Shown here in pieces: positions 15,698-24,345 of a DNA stretch of 33,564 nt (its first letter is position 1; the number at the start of each line of letters is the position of its first letter). The notes below the pieces were generated by a model that saw only the letters and a program-made list of their open reading frames with translations, had not been told where the DNA came from and searched no databases. Origin of the DNA: Muricoccus nepalensis (GTDB taxonomy: Bacteria > Pseudomonadota > Alphaproteobacteria > Acetobacterales > Acetobacteraceae); the NCBI RefSeq assembly GCF_006438825.1, contig NZ_RCZP01000030.1, positions 64,616-98,179 of the forward strand. The letters are read 5' to 3'. A program made the translations under genes and the position numbers.

Positions 15698-16666
15698 ATG
15701 ATCATCACGCGGCGCGCGGCGGGGCTGATGGCGCTGGGCGCCCTTCCCGCGCTGGCCCAGGGCGAGGCGATGCGGATCGTCGCGGCCTTCCCTCCGGGCG
15801 CCGCGCTGGACGGGGTGGCGCGCCTGCTCGCCGACGGGGCGTCCCGCGGCACGGTGGAGCGGCTGCGCGGGACGGCGGTGGTGGACAACCGGCCGGGCGC
15901 GAACGGCAACATCGCGGCCGCGCAGGTCGCCCGGGCGCCGGCGGACGGGCGGACGCTGCTGCTGGCGATCGACACCACCTTCAGCCTCAACCCGCACCTC
16001 TACGCGAATCCCGGCTTCGACTTCGCCCGTGACCTCGGGCCGGTGGCGATCGCGGGGACCTTCCCGCTGGCGCTGCTGGTGAACCCGGCCTCGGGCATCA
16101 CGGACCTCGCGGGGCTGGCCGCCGCGGCGCGGGCGCGGCCGCTGCTCTACGCCTCCGGCGGTAACGGCTCGCCCGGGCATCTCGCGATGGAGGCGCTCCG
16201 GGCCTCGCTCGGCCTGCCGCCCGCCGCCTTCGAGCACGTCCCCTTCCGCGGCAACGCGGAGGCGCTGACGGCCCTCATCGCCGGGCAGGTCGGGGTCGGC
16301 TTCCTGGCGGTGGGCGGCGGCGCGGACTTCGTGCGGGACGGGCGGCTGCGGGGCCTCGCCGTTTCGGGCACGCGGCGGATGGCGATGCTGCCGGAGGCGC
16401 CCACGGTCGCGGAGCTCGGCCAGCCGGGCTTCGACGTGCGCTTCGCCTTCGTGCTCGTCGCCCCGCGCGGGCTGCCCGCCGAGGTCCGGCGCGACTGGGC
16501 CGGGCTGGTCGCGGCCGTGATGGCCCAGCCGGCGGCGCGGGAGCGGCTGGAGGGCTGGGGGGTGGACCCGGAGGCGGGCGGGCCGGCGGAGGCGGCGGCC
16601 TGGATCGCCGCCGCCGGGGAGCGCTGGGGACGGATCGCGCGGGACACCGGGATGAGGGTCGGTTGA
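15698..16666 (+). CDS. Bug/TctC-family periplasmic solute-binding protein (first of tandem pair)
   Basis: A 322-residue extracytoplasmic binding protein of the tripartite tricarboxylate transporter (TTT) family. A signal sequence with a twin Arg (TRRAAGLMALGALPALAQG) is followed by family motifs: RIVAAFPPGAALDGVARLLA, VVDNRPGANGNIAAAQVA, DGRTLLLAIDTT, NPHLY and the GSPGHLAMEAL ligand loop. Such proteins bind carboxylates or other small acids. No TctA or TctB membrane subunits are nearby, which is usual for this greatly expanded family. The start at 15698 gives a clean signal peptide; GTG 15689 and ATG 15650 are alternatives. Its TGA overlaps the ATG of the next gene by one base (TGATG). Confidence 0.88.
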   Translation: MIITRRAAGLMALGALPALAQGEAMRIVAAFPPGAALDGVARLLADGASRGTVERLRGTAVVDNRPGANGNIAAAQVARAPADGRTLLLAIDTTFSLNPHLYANPGFDFARDLGPVAIAGTFPLALLVNPASGITDLAGLAAAARARPLLYASGGNGSPGHLAMEALRASLGLPPAAFEHVPFRGNAEALTALIAGQVGVGFLAVGGGADFVRDGRLRGLAVSGTRRMAMLPEAPTVAELGQPGFDVRFAFVLVAPRGLPAEVRRDWAGLVAAVMAQPAARERLEGWGVDPEAGGPAEAAAWIAAAGERWGRIARDTGMRVG

Positions 16667-17649
16667 TGGGCCATTCCGGAAGGCGGGGCGCCCTCGCGCT
16701 CGCCGCGGGAGCCCTCCTTCCGCGCGGGGCGCTGGCGCAGGCGCCGGACCCCCACCGGATCGTCGTTCCCTTCCCGCCCGGCGCGGCCTCGGACGGGATC
16801 GCGCGGCTGCTGGCGGAGCGGATGGCGCGGGCCGGGGCGGATCCGGGGCCGGGCGGCACGGTGCTGGTGGACAACCGCGCGGGGGCCGGCGGCAACCTCG
16901 CGGGGGCGCAGGCCGCGCGCGGCCGGCCGGACGGGCGCACGCTGCTGCTGACGATCGACACGACCCTCACGGTGAACCCGCACCTCTACCCCGACCTCGG
17001 CTACGACCCCGGGGCGCTGGAGCCGCTGGCGATCCTCGGGAGCTTCGCGCAGGTGCTGCTGGCGCATCCCTCGGCCGGCATTTCCTCGCTCGCGGGCTTC
17101 GTCGAGGCGGCGCGGGCGCGGGGGCTGCCCTATGCCTCCGGCGGGATCGGCACGCCCGGCCATCTTGCCATGGAGGGCTTCCGCCTCGCGGCCGGCCTGC
17201 CGGCCTCGGCGCTGGTCCATGTGCCCTATCGCGGCTCCGGGCCCGCCCTCACGGACCTTGTGGCCGGGAACGTGCCCGTCGGCTTTCTCGCCATCTCGGG
17301 GGCGCCCGACTTCGTGCGGGACGGGCGGGTCCGGGCCCTGGCGGTCTCGAGCGCCGGGCGGCTGGACACGCTGCCCGGCGTGCCCGCGCTGGGGGAGCTC
17401 GGCTTTCCGGGGCTCGACATGGAGTTCGCCAACCTCCTCCTGGCGCCACGCGGCCTGCCGGCGGGGATGGCGGCCCGGATCGCGGCCCTGGCGACCGGCC
17501 TGCTCGACGACGAGGCGGTGCGCGCCCGCTTCGCCGGCTGGAACCTGTCGTCGCTCACCGGCGGGCCGGCGGAGGCGGCGGCCTGGATCGCCCGCGCGCG
17601 CCCCCGCTGGGGCGAGGTGGTCCGGGCGACGGGGATGCGGGCGGGCTGA
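16666..17649 (+). CDS. Bug/TctC-family periplasmic solute-binding protein (second of tandem pair)
   Basis: 327 residues. The signal peptide (RRGALALAAGALLPRGALAQ) is followed by the same motifs as the preceding protein: RIVVPFPPGAASDGIARLLA, VLVDNRAGAGGNLAGAQAA, DGRTLLLTIDTT, NPHLYPDLGY, GTPGHLAMEG, DFVRDGRVRALAVSS and the ending GGPAEAAAWIARARPRWGEV. The two are far more alike than typical Bug proteins, so they look like a local duplication. Translation is coupled to the upstream gene through TGATG. A TTG three bases earlier would also serve as a start. Binding specificity is unknown. The stop codon lies in one arm of a hairpin shared with the convergent alpha/beta hydrolase. Confidence 0.88.
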   Translation: MGHSGRRGALALAAGALLPRGALAQAPDPHRIVVPFPPGAASDGIARLLAERMARAGADPGPGGTVLVDNRAGAGGNLAGAQAARGRPDGRTLLLTIDTTLTVNPHLYPDLGYDPGALEPLAILGSFAQVLLAHPSAGISSLAGFVEAARARGLPYASGGIGTPGHLAMEGFRLAAGLPASALVHVPYRGSGPALTDLVAGNVPVGFLAISGAPDFVRDGRVRALAVSSAGRLDTLPGVPALGELGFPGLDMEFANLLLAPRGLPAGMAARIAALATGLLDDEAVRARFAGWNLSSLTGGPAEAAAWIARARPRWGEVVRATGMRAG

Positions 17650-17663
17650 GCGGCCTCAGCCCG
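17642..17663. terminator. Hairpin containing the stop codons of two convergent genes
   Basis: A perfect 9-bp stem, CGGGCTGAG (17642-17650) with CTCAGCCCG (17655-17663), and a CGGC tetraloop. The plus-strand stop (17647-17649) and the minus-strand stop (17656-17658) occupy the two arms. It is terminator-like in shape and position but has no T tract. Confidence 0.5.
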
Positions 17664-18384
17664 TCGGCGCCCAGGCGGAGATCCGGTCGGCCGCGGCCTC
17701 CCACCCCGCGTCCAGCATCAGCAGGTGGCCGGTGCCCGGCAGGATGCGGGCCGCGACGCCGTGCCAGCCGGCGCAGCGCTCCATGGCGTCGCGCGGGATC
17801 AGCCGGTCGTGCTCGGCGCCGAGGACGAGCACGGGGCGGCCGTGGACCCAGCCGGGCGTGACGGGCTGGGGCATCTGCGCCTCCATGAGGGCGGCCGGCG
17901 ATTCGTCGCGCAGGCGTCCCGCGTGGATCATCGCGGTGGCCTGGTCCATGCCGGGGCCGAAGAGGCCGCGCGCGAGGGCCAAGGAGGGCTCACCCGAGCC
18001 GGTCAGCCGCGCGACCTCGCCCCAGAGGGCCGGGTCGGAGGCGGCGAGATGGGCGTTCGACCACCAGAGGCCCTCCGGCGGCACCGGGGCGAGGAGCGCG
18101 GCGCCGCGGACGCGGGCGTCGTCCAACAGGCGCTGGGCGATCAGCGCGCCGAGGGAGTGGCCGACCAGGAGCGCGGGTCCCTCCTCGAGCACGGCCCGGA
18201 CGGCGGCCACGCGCTCCGACAGGGTGGCGGCGTGCAGGGTCACGGCGACGCAGGGGTGCCCCGCGGCGGCGAGGCGCTGCGCGAAGCCCTCGCCCCAGAT
18301 CCAGGGACCGCAGGCGGCGCCGTGGAGAAGGATCAGGCGCGGGAGGTGGGGCGTGCCGGCGGGCGGGTCGAAGCGCAGGGTCAT
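17656..18384 (-). CDS. Alpha/beta hydrolase
   Basis: A 242-residue alpha/beta-hydrolase fold protein. The oxyanion-hole strand is LILLHGAACGPWIW (17-30), the nucleophile elbow is GHSLG with Ser77, the acid is probably the Asp in LGAEHDRLIP, and the catalytic His is in GTGHLLMLD. A short cap domain lies between (GLWWSNAHLAASDPALWGEV). There is no signal peptide, so it should be cytoplasmic. Substrates of this broad family (esters, lactones, amides) cannot be deduced. It is convergent with the Bug pair (6 bases between stop codons) and otherwise stands alone. The start at 18384 is the Met directly before the first beta strand; upstream sequence is low-complexity. Confidence 0.87.
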   Translation of the reverse strand: MTLRFDPPAGTPHLPRLILLHGAACGPWIWGEGFAQRLAAAGHPCVAVTLHAATLSERVAAVRAVLEEGPALLVGHSLGALIAQRLLDDARVRGAALLAPVPPEGLWWSNAHLAASDPALWGEVARLTGSGEPSLALARGLFGPGMDQATAMIHAGRLRDESPAALMEAQMPQPVTPGWVHGRPVLVLGAEHDRLIPRDAMERCAGWHGVAARILPGTGHLLMLDAGWEAAADRISAWAPTG

Positions 18385-18610
18385 GCGCGCAGCCCTGCCA
18401 CAGCGGCGTCCGCGACGCGACGCCCCCTGGACGGCCCAGCCCCGCCCGCGCGGCGCCGCCGGCCCCCTCGCGCCGGGCGCGGCAAGCCCAGCGGGGCCGG
18501 ACTCCGTTGCTCTTTCGCCCGGTCCGGCACGGGGGATGGGGGTCGCGGGGTTGGGCCGGCGCACCGCGGAATCGTGATGGGCGCGGCGGGCCCGGTGACC
18601 CGCCGGCTTC

Positions 18611-19513
18611 TCACCCGAGGACCACGAGCACGACGCTGAGGACGATCAGCAGCGCGCCCACGGCGTCGCGCGGCTTCAGCGGCTCCTTCAGGTACCAGCG
18701 GCCGAAGGCGAGGGTGAAGACGATCTCCACCTGCCCGACCGAGCGCACCAGCGCCACGGGGGCGAGGGCGAAGCCGGTGAACCAGCAGACGGAGCCGAGG
18801 GAGGAGAGCAGCCCGACCGGCGCCGCGTTGCGCCAGTTGCGGAACACGGCCGCGACCGAGGCGGGTTCCCGCGCCAGCAGCCAGCCGCCCTGCATCACGG
18901 TCTGCATGACGTTGGTGACGACGACGGTGCAGAGCGCGCCGAGCACCGTGTCGGCCGCGGCGAGGTCCTGGTTTGCGGCCCGGATGGCGATTCCCGTCAG
19001 CCCGAAGCAGCTTCCGGCGGCGACGCCGCAGAGGGCCGCGGGCTGGGCGGTGGCCCGCAGCGCCTGGCGGAGGCTGGAGACCTGTCCCGCGAGGGAGAGC
19101 CAGAGCACCGCGCAGACCCCGAGCGCGATGCCGGCCCAGCTCAGGGCCGAGAGGTGCTCGCCGAGAAGGATGATCGCGAAGACCGCGCCCTGGAGCGCCT
19201 CGGTCTTGGAGTAGGCCGTGCCGACGGCGAAGCCGCGGGGCGCGAAGGAGGCGATGAGGAAGACCGTGCCGAAGATCTGCAGCAGCCCGCCGAGCGCGCA
19301 GAGAAGAAGGGCGCGCGGGCCGAAATGAGGGATCGTGCCGTCCGTGGCCCACCACCAGGCGCCGACCAGAACAAGGCCGGGCGGCACGCCGTAGAGGTAG
19401 CGCACGACCGCCGCGGCGTTGAGCGAGAGGGCGCCGCGGAGCTTCTGCTGGAGAGCCGTGCGCCAGCACTGGAAGAGCGCGGCGGAGAGGGTGGCGGCGA
19501 GCCAGAGGGGCAT
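18611..19513 (-). CDS. EamA/DMT-family transporter
   Basis: A 300-residue membrane protein with about ten hydrophobic segments in two EamA-like halves. Examples are ALLLCALGGLLQIFGTVFLIASF, GAVFAIILLGEHLSALSWAGIALGVCAVLWLSLAG and the C-terminal DAVGALLIVLSVVLVVLG. The pattern of a short helix followed by a GE[H/P]LS-type segment at the end of each half is typical of drug/metabolite transporters. The second half has SVGQVEIVFTLAFGRWYLKEPLKPRDAVG. The transported substrate is unknown; family members export amino acids, nucleosides or other metabolites. No closely linked partner gene. The start at 19513 begins at the first membrane helix. The 209 bases upstream, up to the ThDP enzyme, are GC-rich without a clear promoter. 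Confidence 0.88.
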   Translation of the reverse strand: MPLWLAATLSAALFQCWRTALQQKLRGALSLNAAAVVRYLYGVPPGLVLVGAWWWATDGTIPHFGPRALLLCALGGLLQIFGTVFLIASFAPRGFAVGTAYSKTEALQGAVFAIILLGEHLSALSWAGIALGVCAVLWLSLAGQVSSLRQALRATAQPAALCGVAAGSCFGLTGIAIRAANQDLAAADTVLGALCTVVVTNVMQTVMQGGWLLAREPASVAAVFRNWRNAAPVGLLSSLGSVCWFTGFALAPVALVRSVGQVEIVFTLAFGRWYLKEPLKPRDAVGALLIVLSVVLVVLG

Positions 19514-19722
19514 GGGCGCGTCCGGGCGGGCGGGGAGGGGGACCGCGGCCGGGGCGGCGCAATGCGGGGAGGGGTGCCAGGGTCCTCCCCCCTCCCCCTC
19601 CCGTCAATCGCGCAACCCGCGCCGGAAGGGGGGCGTTCCCCGGGAGCCCCCGGCCAGGGGGGCGTCACGCGGCGCCCCTCCCGGACGGCCACGCACCAGC
19701 TTCGATCGACAGCGGGGACTTC

Positions 19723-21513
19723 ATGGCGAAGAAGGTCAGCGACTTCTTCTGGGAACGCCTGCACGCCTGGGGCGTGCGCCGGGTCTTCGGCTATCCCGGC
19801 GACGGCGTGAACGGGCTGCTCGGCGGGCTGCAGCGCTTCGGCACCGACAAGATCCAGTTCGTGCAGGTGCGGCACGAGGAGATGGCGGCCTTCATGGCCA
19901 GCGCGCATTCCAAGTTCACGGGCGAGGTGGGCGTCTGCCTCGCGACCAGCGGGCCCGGCGCCACGCACCTCATCACCGGGATGTACGACGCGGCCGCCGA
20001 CCACATGCCGATGTTGGCCATCGCCGGGCACACGGTGCGCACGGCGATCGGCGGCCACTACCAGCAGGAGGCGGACCTGCTGAGCGCCTTCAAGGACGTG
20101 GCCGGCGCCTACGTGCAGCAGGCCACGGTGCCCGCGCAGATGCGCCACCTGGTGGACCGCGCCATGCGCACGGCCATGGGCGAGCGGCGCGTGACGGCGC
20201 TGATCATCCCCAACGACCTCTCGGAGGAGGCCTACGAGGACCCGCCGCACGCCCATGGCACGAACCATTCGGGCGTGGGCTGGACGCCGCCGCGGGTCAT
20301 CCCGCGCGACGAGGACCTGCGGCGGGCGGCGGCGGTGCTGAACGAGGGCGAGCGCGTCGCGATCCTCGTCGGCGCCGGGGCGCGGGAGGCGGCGCCGGAG
20401 CTGGAGGCGGTGGCGGACCGGCTGGGCGCGGGGGCGGCGAAGGCGCTGCTCGGCAAGGACGTGCTGCCGGACGACCTGCCCTGGGTGACCGGCACCATCG
20501 GGCTGCTCGGCACCCGGCCGAGCTGGGACCTGATGCAGGACTGCGACACGCTGCTGATGGTGGGATCGAGCTTCCCGTGGTCGGAGTTCCTGCCCAAGGA
20601 GGGGCAGGCGAGGGGCGTGCAGGTCGACCTCCAGCCCGCCATGCTCAGCCTGCGCTACCCGATGGAGGTGCCGCTCACGGGGGACGCGGCCGAGACGCTG
20701 CGCGCCCTGCTGCCGCTGCTCGACCAGAAGGAGGACACCGCCTGGCGGGAGGGGATCGCGGAGGGCAACCGGAAGTGGCGCGACCTGATCGAGAGCCGGG
20801 CGCGGGCCGCGGCGAACCCGGTGAACCCGCAGCTGCCGTTCCAGGAGTTGTCCTCGCGGCTGCCGGACCGGGTGATCCTGACGAGCGATTCCGGGTCGGC
20901 CGTGAACTGGTACGCGCGGAACCTGATGATGCGGCGGGGGATGCGGGGCTCGCTCTCGGGCAGCTTCGCCAGCATGGGGGCGGCGGTGCCCTACGCCTTC
21001 GCGGCGAAGATGGCGCATCCCGACCGCCCCGTGATCGCCATGGTCGGCGACGGCGCCATGCAGATGAACAACATGGCGGAGCTGATCACCGTCGCCCAGC
21101 ACTGGCGGCACTGGTCCAACCCGACCTGGGTCTGCCTCGTGCTGAACAACCAGGACCTGAACGAGGTGACCTGGGAGCAGCGGGTGATGGAGGGCATGCC
21201 GAAGTTCGAGGACACGCAGCGGCTGCCGGACTTCCCCTACCACCGCTTCGCCGAGCTGGCGGGGCTGCGCGGGATCTTCGTCGACGACCCGGCGCGGGTG
21301 GGCGAGGCGCTGGACGAGGCGCTCGCCGCCGACCGCCCGGTGGTGCTGGAGATCCGGACGGACCCGAACGTCGCGCCGCTGCCGCCGCACACGCAGGTGG
21401 CGCAGGCCACCCATTTCGCCTCGGCGCTGCTGCACGACCCCGACAAGGGCCAGGTGATCCTCGACACCGCGCGGCAGGTGATGAGCGCGGTGCTGCCGAA
21501 CCGGAAGGGCTGA
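19723..21513 (+). CDS. Thiamine-diphosphate-dependent enzyme, pyruvate oxidase/dehydrogenase (PoxB)-like
   Basis: 596 residues with the three-domain layout of the acetolactate synthase/pyruvate oxidase family. The N-terminal PYR domain has VFGYPGDGVNGLL and the activating Glu52 in VRHEEMAAF. The middle domain (about 190-340) is the nucleotide-binding region (VAILVGAGA). The C-terminal PP domain carries the ThDP/Mg motif from GDGAMQM (442-448) to LNNQDLNEVTWEQR. Likely substrates are pyruvate or another 2-keto acid, decarboxylated with electrons passed to a quinone or oxygen. The C-terminal membrane-binding peptide of E. coli PoxB is not recognisable, so the electron acceptor is uncertain. GGGGA precedes the ATG. 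The neighbours do not suggest a pathway. Confidence 0.85.
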   Translation: MAKKVSDFFWERLHAWGVRRVFGYPGDGVNGLLGGLQRFGTDKIQFVQVRHEEMAAFMASAHSKFTGEVGVCLATSGPGATHLITGMYDAAADHMPMLAIAGHTVRTAIGGHYQQEADLLSAFKDVAGAYVQQATVPAQMRHLVDRAMRTAMGERRVTALIIPNDLSEEAYEDPPHAHGTNHSGVGWTPPRVIPRDEDLRRAAAVLNEGERVAILVGAGAREAAPELEAVADRLGAGAAKALLGKDVLPDDLPWVTGTIGLLGTRPSWDLMQDCDTLLMVGSSFPWSEFLPKEGQARGVQVDLQPAMLSLRYPMEVPLTGDAAETLRALLPLLDQKEDTAWREGIAEGNRKWRDLIESRARAAANPVNPQLPFQELSSRLPDRVILTSDSGSAVNWYARNLMMRRGMRGSLSGSFASMGAAVPYAFAAKMAHPDRPVIAMVGDGAMQMNNMAELITVAQHWRHWSNPTWVCLVLNNQDLNEVTWEQRVMEGMPKFEDTQRLPDFPYHRFAELAGLRGIFVDDPARVGEALDEALAADRPVVLEIRTDPNVAPLPPHTQVAQATHFASALLHDPDKGQVILDTARQVMSAVLPNRKG

Positions 21514-21561
21514 CGCGCGGGCTGCCGCATCTTCGCCACGGGCGGAGGGCAGGCTGGAGGG

Positions 21562-22242
21562 ATGAGACGAAGCCTCCTGCTCCTCCTCCTGGCGCTGCCC
21601 GCCGCGGCAGCCCGGGCGCAGGCGCCGCCGGTCTTTCCGGGGCCGGGCACGCTGCTCCGGCTCTCGGAATCGGCGCAGGTCACCCGAGCGCCGGACGAGG
21701 TGAGCGCGACGCTCCGCGCCGAGGCGCGGGAGGCCACGCCGGCGGCGGCCCAGGCGGCGGTGAACCGCGCCATGGCGGCGGCGCTGGAGGCGGCGCGGGC
21801 CGCGCCGGGCGTGACCGCTTCCACCGGGGCCTACGGGACCTGGCGGCAGGAGGACCCGGCGCGCTGGGTCGCGAGCCAGGCGCTGAACCTGCGGGCGGCG
21901 AGCCCGGCGGCCCTGCTGGAACTCGTGGGCGCGCTCCAGTCGCGCGGCCTGGCGTTGGGCGGCATCGCCCACGGGCTCTCGCGCGACGCCCTCCGCGCCG
22001 CGCGCCAGGAGGCGTCCGGCCTGGCCTTGGACGCGCTGCGCCGGCGCGCCGACGCCGTGGCGGCGGATCTGGGCATGCGGGTGGAGCGGATCGCGGAGGT
22101 CAACCTCGAGGCCACCGACCTCGCCATGCCCCGCCCCGCCCTGGCGACCATGGCCCGCGCCGCGCCCGCCCCGGTCGCGCAGGCGGAGGACATCGTGGTG
22201 AGCGCCTCGGCCCAGGCCGCGGTGGTGCTGGCGCCGAACTAG
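21562..22242 (+). CDS. SIMPL-domain (DUF541) periplasmic protein
   Basis: 226 residues. The signal peptide is MRRSLLLLLLALPAAAARAQ. The mature protein matches the SIMPL fold: LLRLSESAQVTRAPDEVSATLRAEA opens it, and the middle carries a long helix with repeated Ala. The ending DIVVSASAQAAVVL is typical. Family members are found in bacterial envelopes and some have been linked to oxidative-stress tolerance; the molecular activity is unknown. The gene starts 48 bases after the ThDP enzyme on the same strand and could be co-transcribed with it. The start is the only Met before the signal peptide. Confidence 0.83.
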   Translation: MRRSLLLLLLALPAAAARAQAPPVFPGPGTLLRLSESAQVTRAPDEVSATLRAEAREATPAAAQAAVNRAMAAALEAARAAPGVTASTGAYGTWRQEDPARWVASQALNLRAASPAALLELVGALQSRGLALGGIAHGLSRDALRAARQEASGLALDALRRRADAVAADLGMRVERIAEVNLEATDLAMPRPALATMARAAPAPVAQAEDIVVSASAQAAVVLAPN

Positions 22243-22314
22243 GGCGGGAGGCCCGGGTTGACGGGGCCGGCGGCGGGCGGGACCGTCCGGCCCGACCTGC
22301 CCGGAGAGCGCGCG

Positions 22315-23295
22315 ATGCCCCGTCCCCTTGCGATTCTCGGCGCGACGGCCCTCGCGCTGCTCGCGGCGGCGCCGCTCCGGGCGCAGTCCTTGGCGGGCGG
22401 GCCGTCCGGGTCCCAGCCGCCGATCCGCCTGATCGTCGGCTTTCCGCCCGGCGGCGGGATCGACCTGCTGACGCGCGTCATGGGGGAGGGGCTCTCCGCC
22501 CGCCTCGGGCGCACGGTGGTGGTGGAGAACCGCGCGGGGGCGGGGGGCAACATCGCGGCGGACGCCGTGGCCAAGGCGGCGCCGGACGGCAGCGTGCTCG
22601 GGGCCGTGCCCGCCGGGCCGCTGGTGATCAACCGCCACATCTACCGCACGATGCCTTTCGACCCGCTGGCGGACTTCACCCCCATCAGCCGCTTCGCCGC
22701 GATCCCCGTCGTGTTCCTGGCGGCGCCGCGGGCGGGCATCACGGACATCGCCTCGCTGCGCGCGGCGCTGGAGAAGGGGCCGCTGCCCTGCGGCACGCCG
22801 GGGGCGGGCACCACCCAGCACTTGGCGGTCGTGCTGCTGATGCGCGAGATCGGGCGGGACTGCACCCTCGTGCACTACCGTGGGACGGGACCCGCCCTGC
22901 CGGACCTGCTGACCGGCACCATCGCCCTCTACACCGACACCGTCGTGACCGGGCTGCCGCCGGCGCGGGACGGGCGGGCGCGGGCGGTCGCGATCGCCTC
23001 CCCCGCGCGCTCGGCGCTGGCGCCGGAGGTTCCCGTGGTGGCCGAGAGCGTGCCAGGCTTCGTGGCGGAGACCTGGCTCGCCCTCGTCGGCCCGCGCGGC
23101 CTGTCCGAGGCGCAGGCCGCGCGGCTGGAGGCGGCGATGGTCGCGATCGCGCGCGACCCCGCGGTGGCCGCCCGTCTGCGCGACCTCGCGGCCGAGCCCG
23201 TGGGCTCCACCCGGGCGGAGCTGGCGGAGACGATCCGCGCGCAGGACGCGGTCTGGGGGCCGGTGGCGCGGGCGGCGAACGTGACGGCGGACTGA
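22315..23295 (+). CDS. Bug/TctC-family periplasmic solute-binding protein
   Basis: 326 residues. The signal peptide (AILGATALALLAAAPLRAQ) is followed by the Bug motifs IRLIVGFPPGGGIDLLTRVM, VVVENRAGAGGNIAADAVA, NRHIYRTMPFDPLADFTPIS and GTPGAGTTQHLAVVLL. It is clearly more distant from the tandem pair at 15698-17649 than those are from each other. As with most Bug proteins there is no TctAB next to it and the ligand is unknown, probably a small carboxylate or aromatic acid. The start at 22315 follows GGAGAG. It lies 72 bases after the SIMPL gene on the same strand. Confidence 0.88.
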   Translation: MPRPLAILGATALALLAAAPLRAQSLAGGPSGSQPPIRLIVGFPPGGGIDLLTRVMGEGLSARLGRTVVVENRAGAGGNIAADAVAKAAPDGSVLGAVPAGPLVINRHIYRTMPFDPLADFTPISRFAAIPVVFLAAPRAGITDIASLRAALEKGPLPCGTPGAGTTQHLAVVLLMREIGRDCTLVHYRGTGPALPDLLTGTIALYTDTVVTGLPPARDGRARAVAIASPARSALAPEVPVVAESVPGFVAETWLALVGPRGLSEAQAARLEAAMVAIARDPAVAARLRDLAAEPVGSTRAELAETIRAQDAVWGPVARAANVTAD

Positions 23296-23385
23296 CAACC
23301 CTCGCCCCGCCCCCCACTGGGCGCAGGGCACCCCTTCCCGGCCGCGCGGGGACGGGGCGCGTGGCCCGTGCCATGGTGGCGCCCG

Positions 23386-24246
23386 ATGTCACCGATCTCC
23401 GCCGGGCTCCTCTTCCAGTTCGCGGCCATCGCCCTCTTCGTGGTGCTGGACACCCTCACGAAGGTGCTGACGGCCCATTACCCGATCCCGCAGATCGTCT
23501 TCATGCGCTTCGCCTTCCACACGCTGGTGGTGGCCCTGGCGCTGCGGGCGGCGACCGGGCGTCTGCCCTGGCGCAGCCGCGCCCCGGGGCTGGAGGCGGT
23601 GCGGAGCCTCTGCCTGCTGGTGGCCAACGGGCTCTTCGTCGTGGCGCTGTTCCACATCCCGCTGGCGGACGCCTCGGCCGTCACCTTCGCCTCCCCCATC
23701 TTCACCGCCGCCCTGGCCGCCCTCGTGCTGGGGGAGACGGTGGGGCGGCGGCGCTGGGTCGGCATCGGGGTCGGGCTGCTGGGCGTGATGGTGGCGCTCA
23801 GGCCGCCCTTCCTGACGGGGGAGACGCCGCACTGGGCGCTGTTCCTGCCGCTGGGCACCGCCGCCTCCTTCGCGGTCTACCAGATCCTCACGCGGAAGCT
23901 CTCGGTGGTGGATTCGCCCCACACCATCATCCTGCACACCGGGATCGCCGCGGGGGGCCTGGCGGCGCTGGCGCAGCCCTTCGCCTGGCAGGCGCCGGAC
24001 GCCGCCGGCTGGCTCCTGATGGCGCTGGCGGGGGTCTTCGGGGCCAGCGGGCACTACCTCCTCATCCAGGCCTATTCCCGGGCGCCGGCGAGCATCCTTG
24101 CGCCGATGACCTACACGCAGCTCCTCTGGGCCACGCTCTCCTCCGCGCTGTTCTTCGGGGACCCGCCGGATGGCTGGACCCTGCTGGGGGCGGCGGTGAT
24201 CGCGACGGGGGGCGTGGTGGTGGCCTGGCCGGAGCGGCGGGCCTGA
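23386..24246 (+). CDS. EamA/DMT-family transporter
   Basis: A 286-residue membrane protein with about ten helices in two EamA halves: GLLFQFAAIALFVVLDTLTKVL, LCLLVANGLFVVALFHIPLADASAVTFASPIFTAALAALVLGE in the first, and ASFAVYQILTRKL, AGWLLMALAGVFGASGHYLLIQAY and YTQLLWATLSSALFFGD in the second. These stretches are typical of the DMT subfamily containing RhaT/YdcZ-like exporters; a role in exporting an amino acid or other metabolite is possible. ATG 23386 places the first helix right after a short N-terminus; GTG 23368 would add six residues. It is on the same strand as the Bug gene 90 bases upstream. The substrate is not recognisable. Confidence 0.88.
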   Translation: MSPISAGLLFQFAAIALFVVLDTLTKVLTAHYPIPQIVFMRFAFHTLVVALALRAATGRLPWRSRAPGLEAVRSLCLLVANGLFVVALFHIPLADASAVTFASPIFTAALAALVLGETVGRRRWVGIGVGLLGVMVALRPPFLTGETPHWALFLPLGTAASFAVYQILTRKLSVVDSPHTIILHTGIAAGGLAALAQPFAWQAPDAAGWLLMALAGVFGASGHYLLIQAYSRAPASILAPMTYTQLLWATLSSALFFGDPPDGWTLLGAAVIATGGVVVAWPERRA

Positions 24247-24345
24247 GGGGGCGGCCGTCTTCCGGCCGGACCGTCGATCCCTGGGGGCGCCCCGTTGACC
24301 GCTTCGCCGCCGCGCCACAGCCTGCGCGCCTCAAGGGAGGGCACG

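Noticed and set aside
15698-17649. Frameshifted single gene
   Set aside because: Both frames have their own signal peptide and complete Bug domain, so they are two intact coupled genes.
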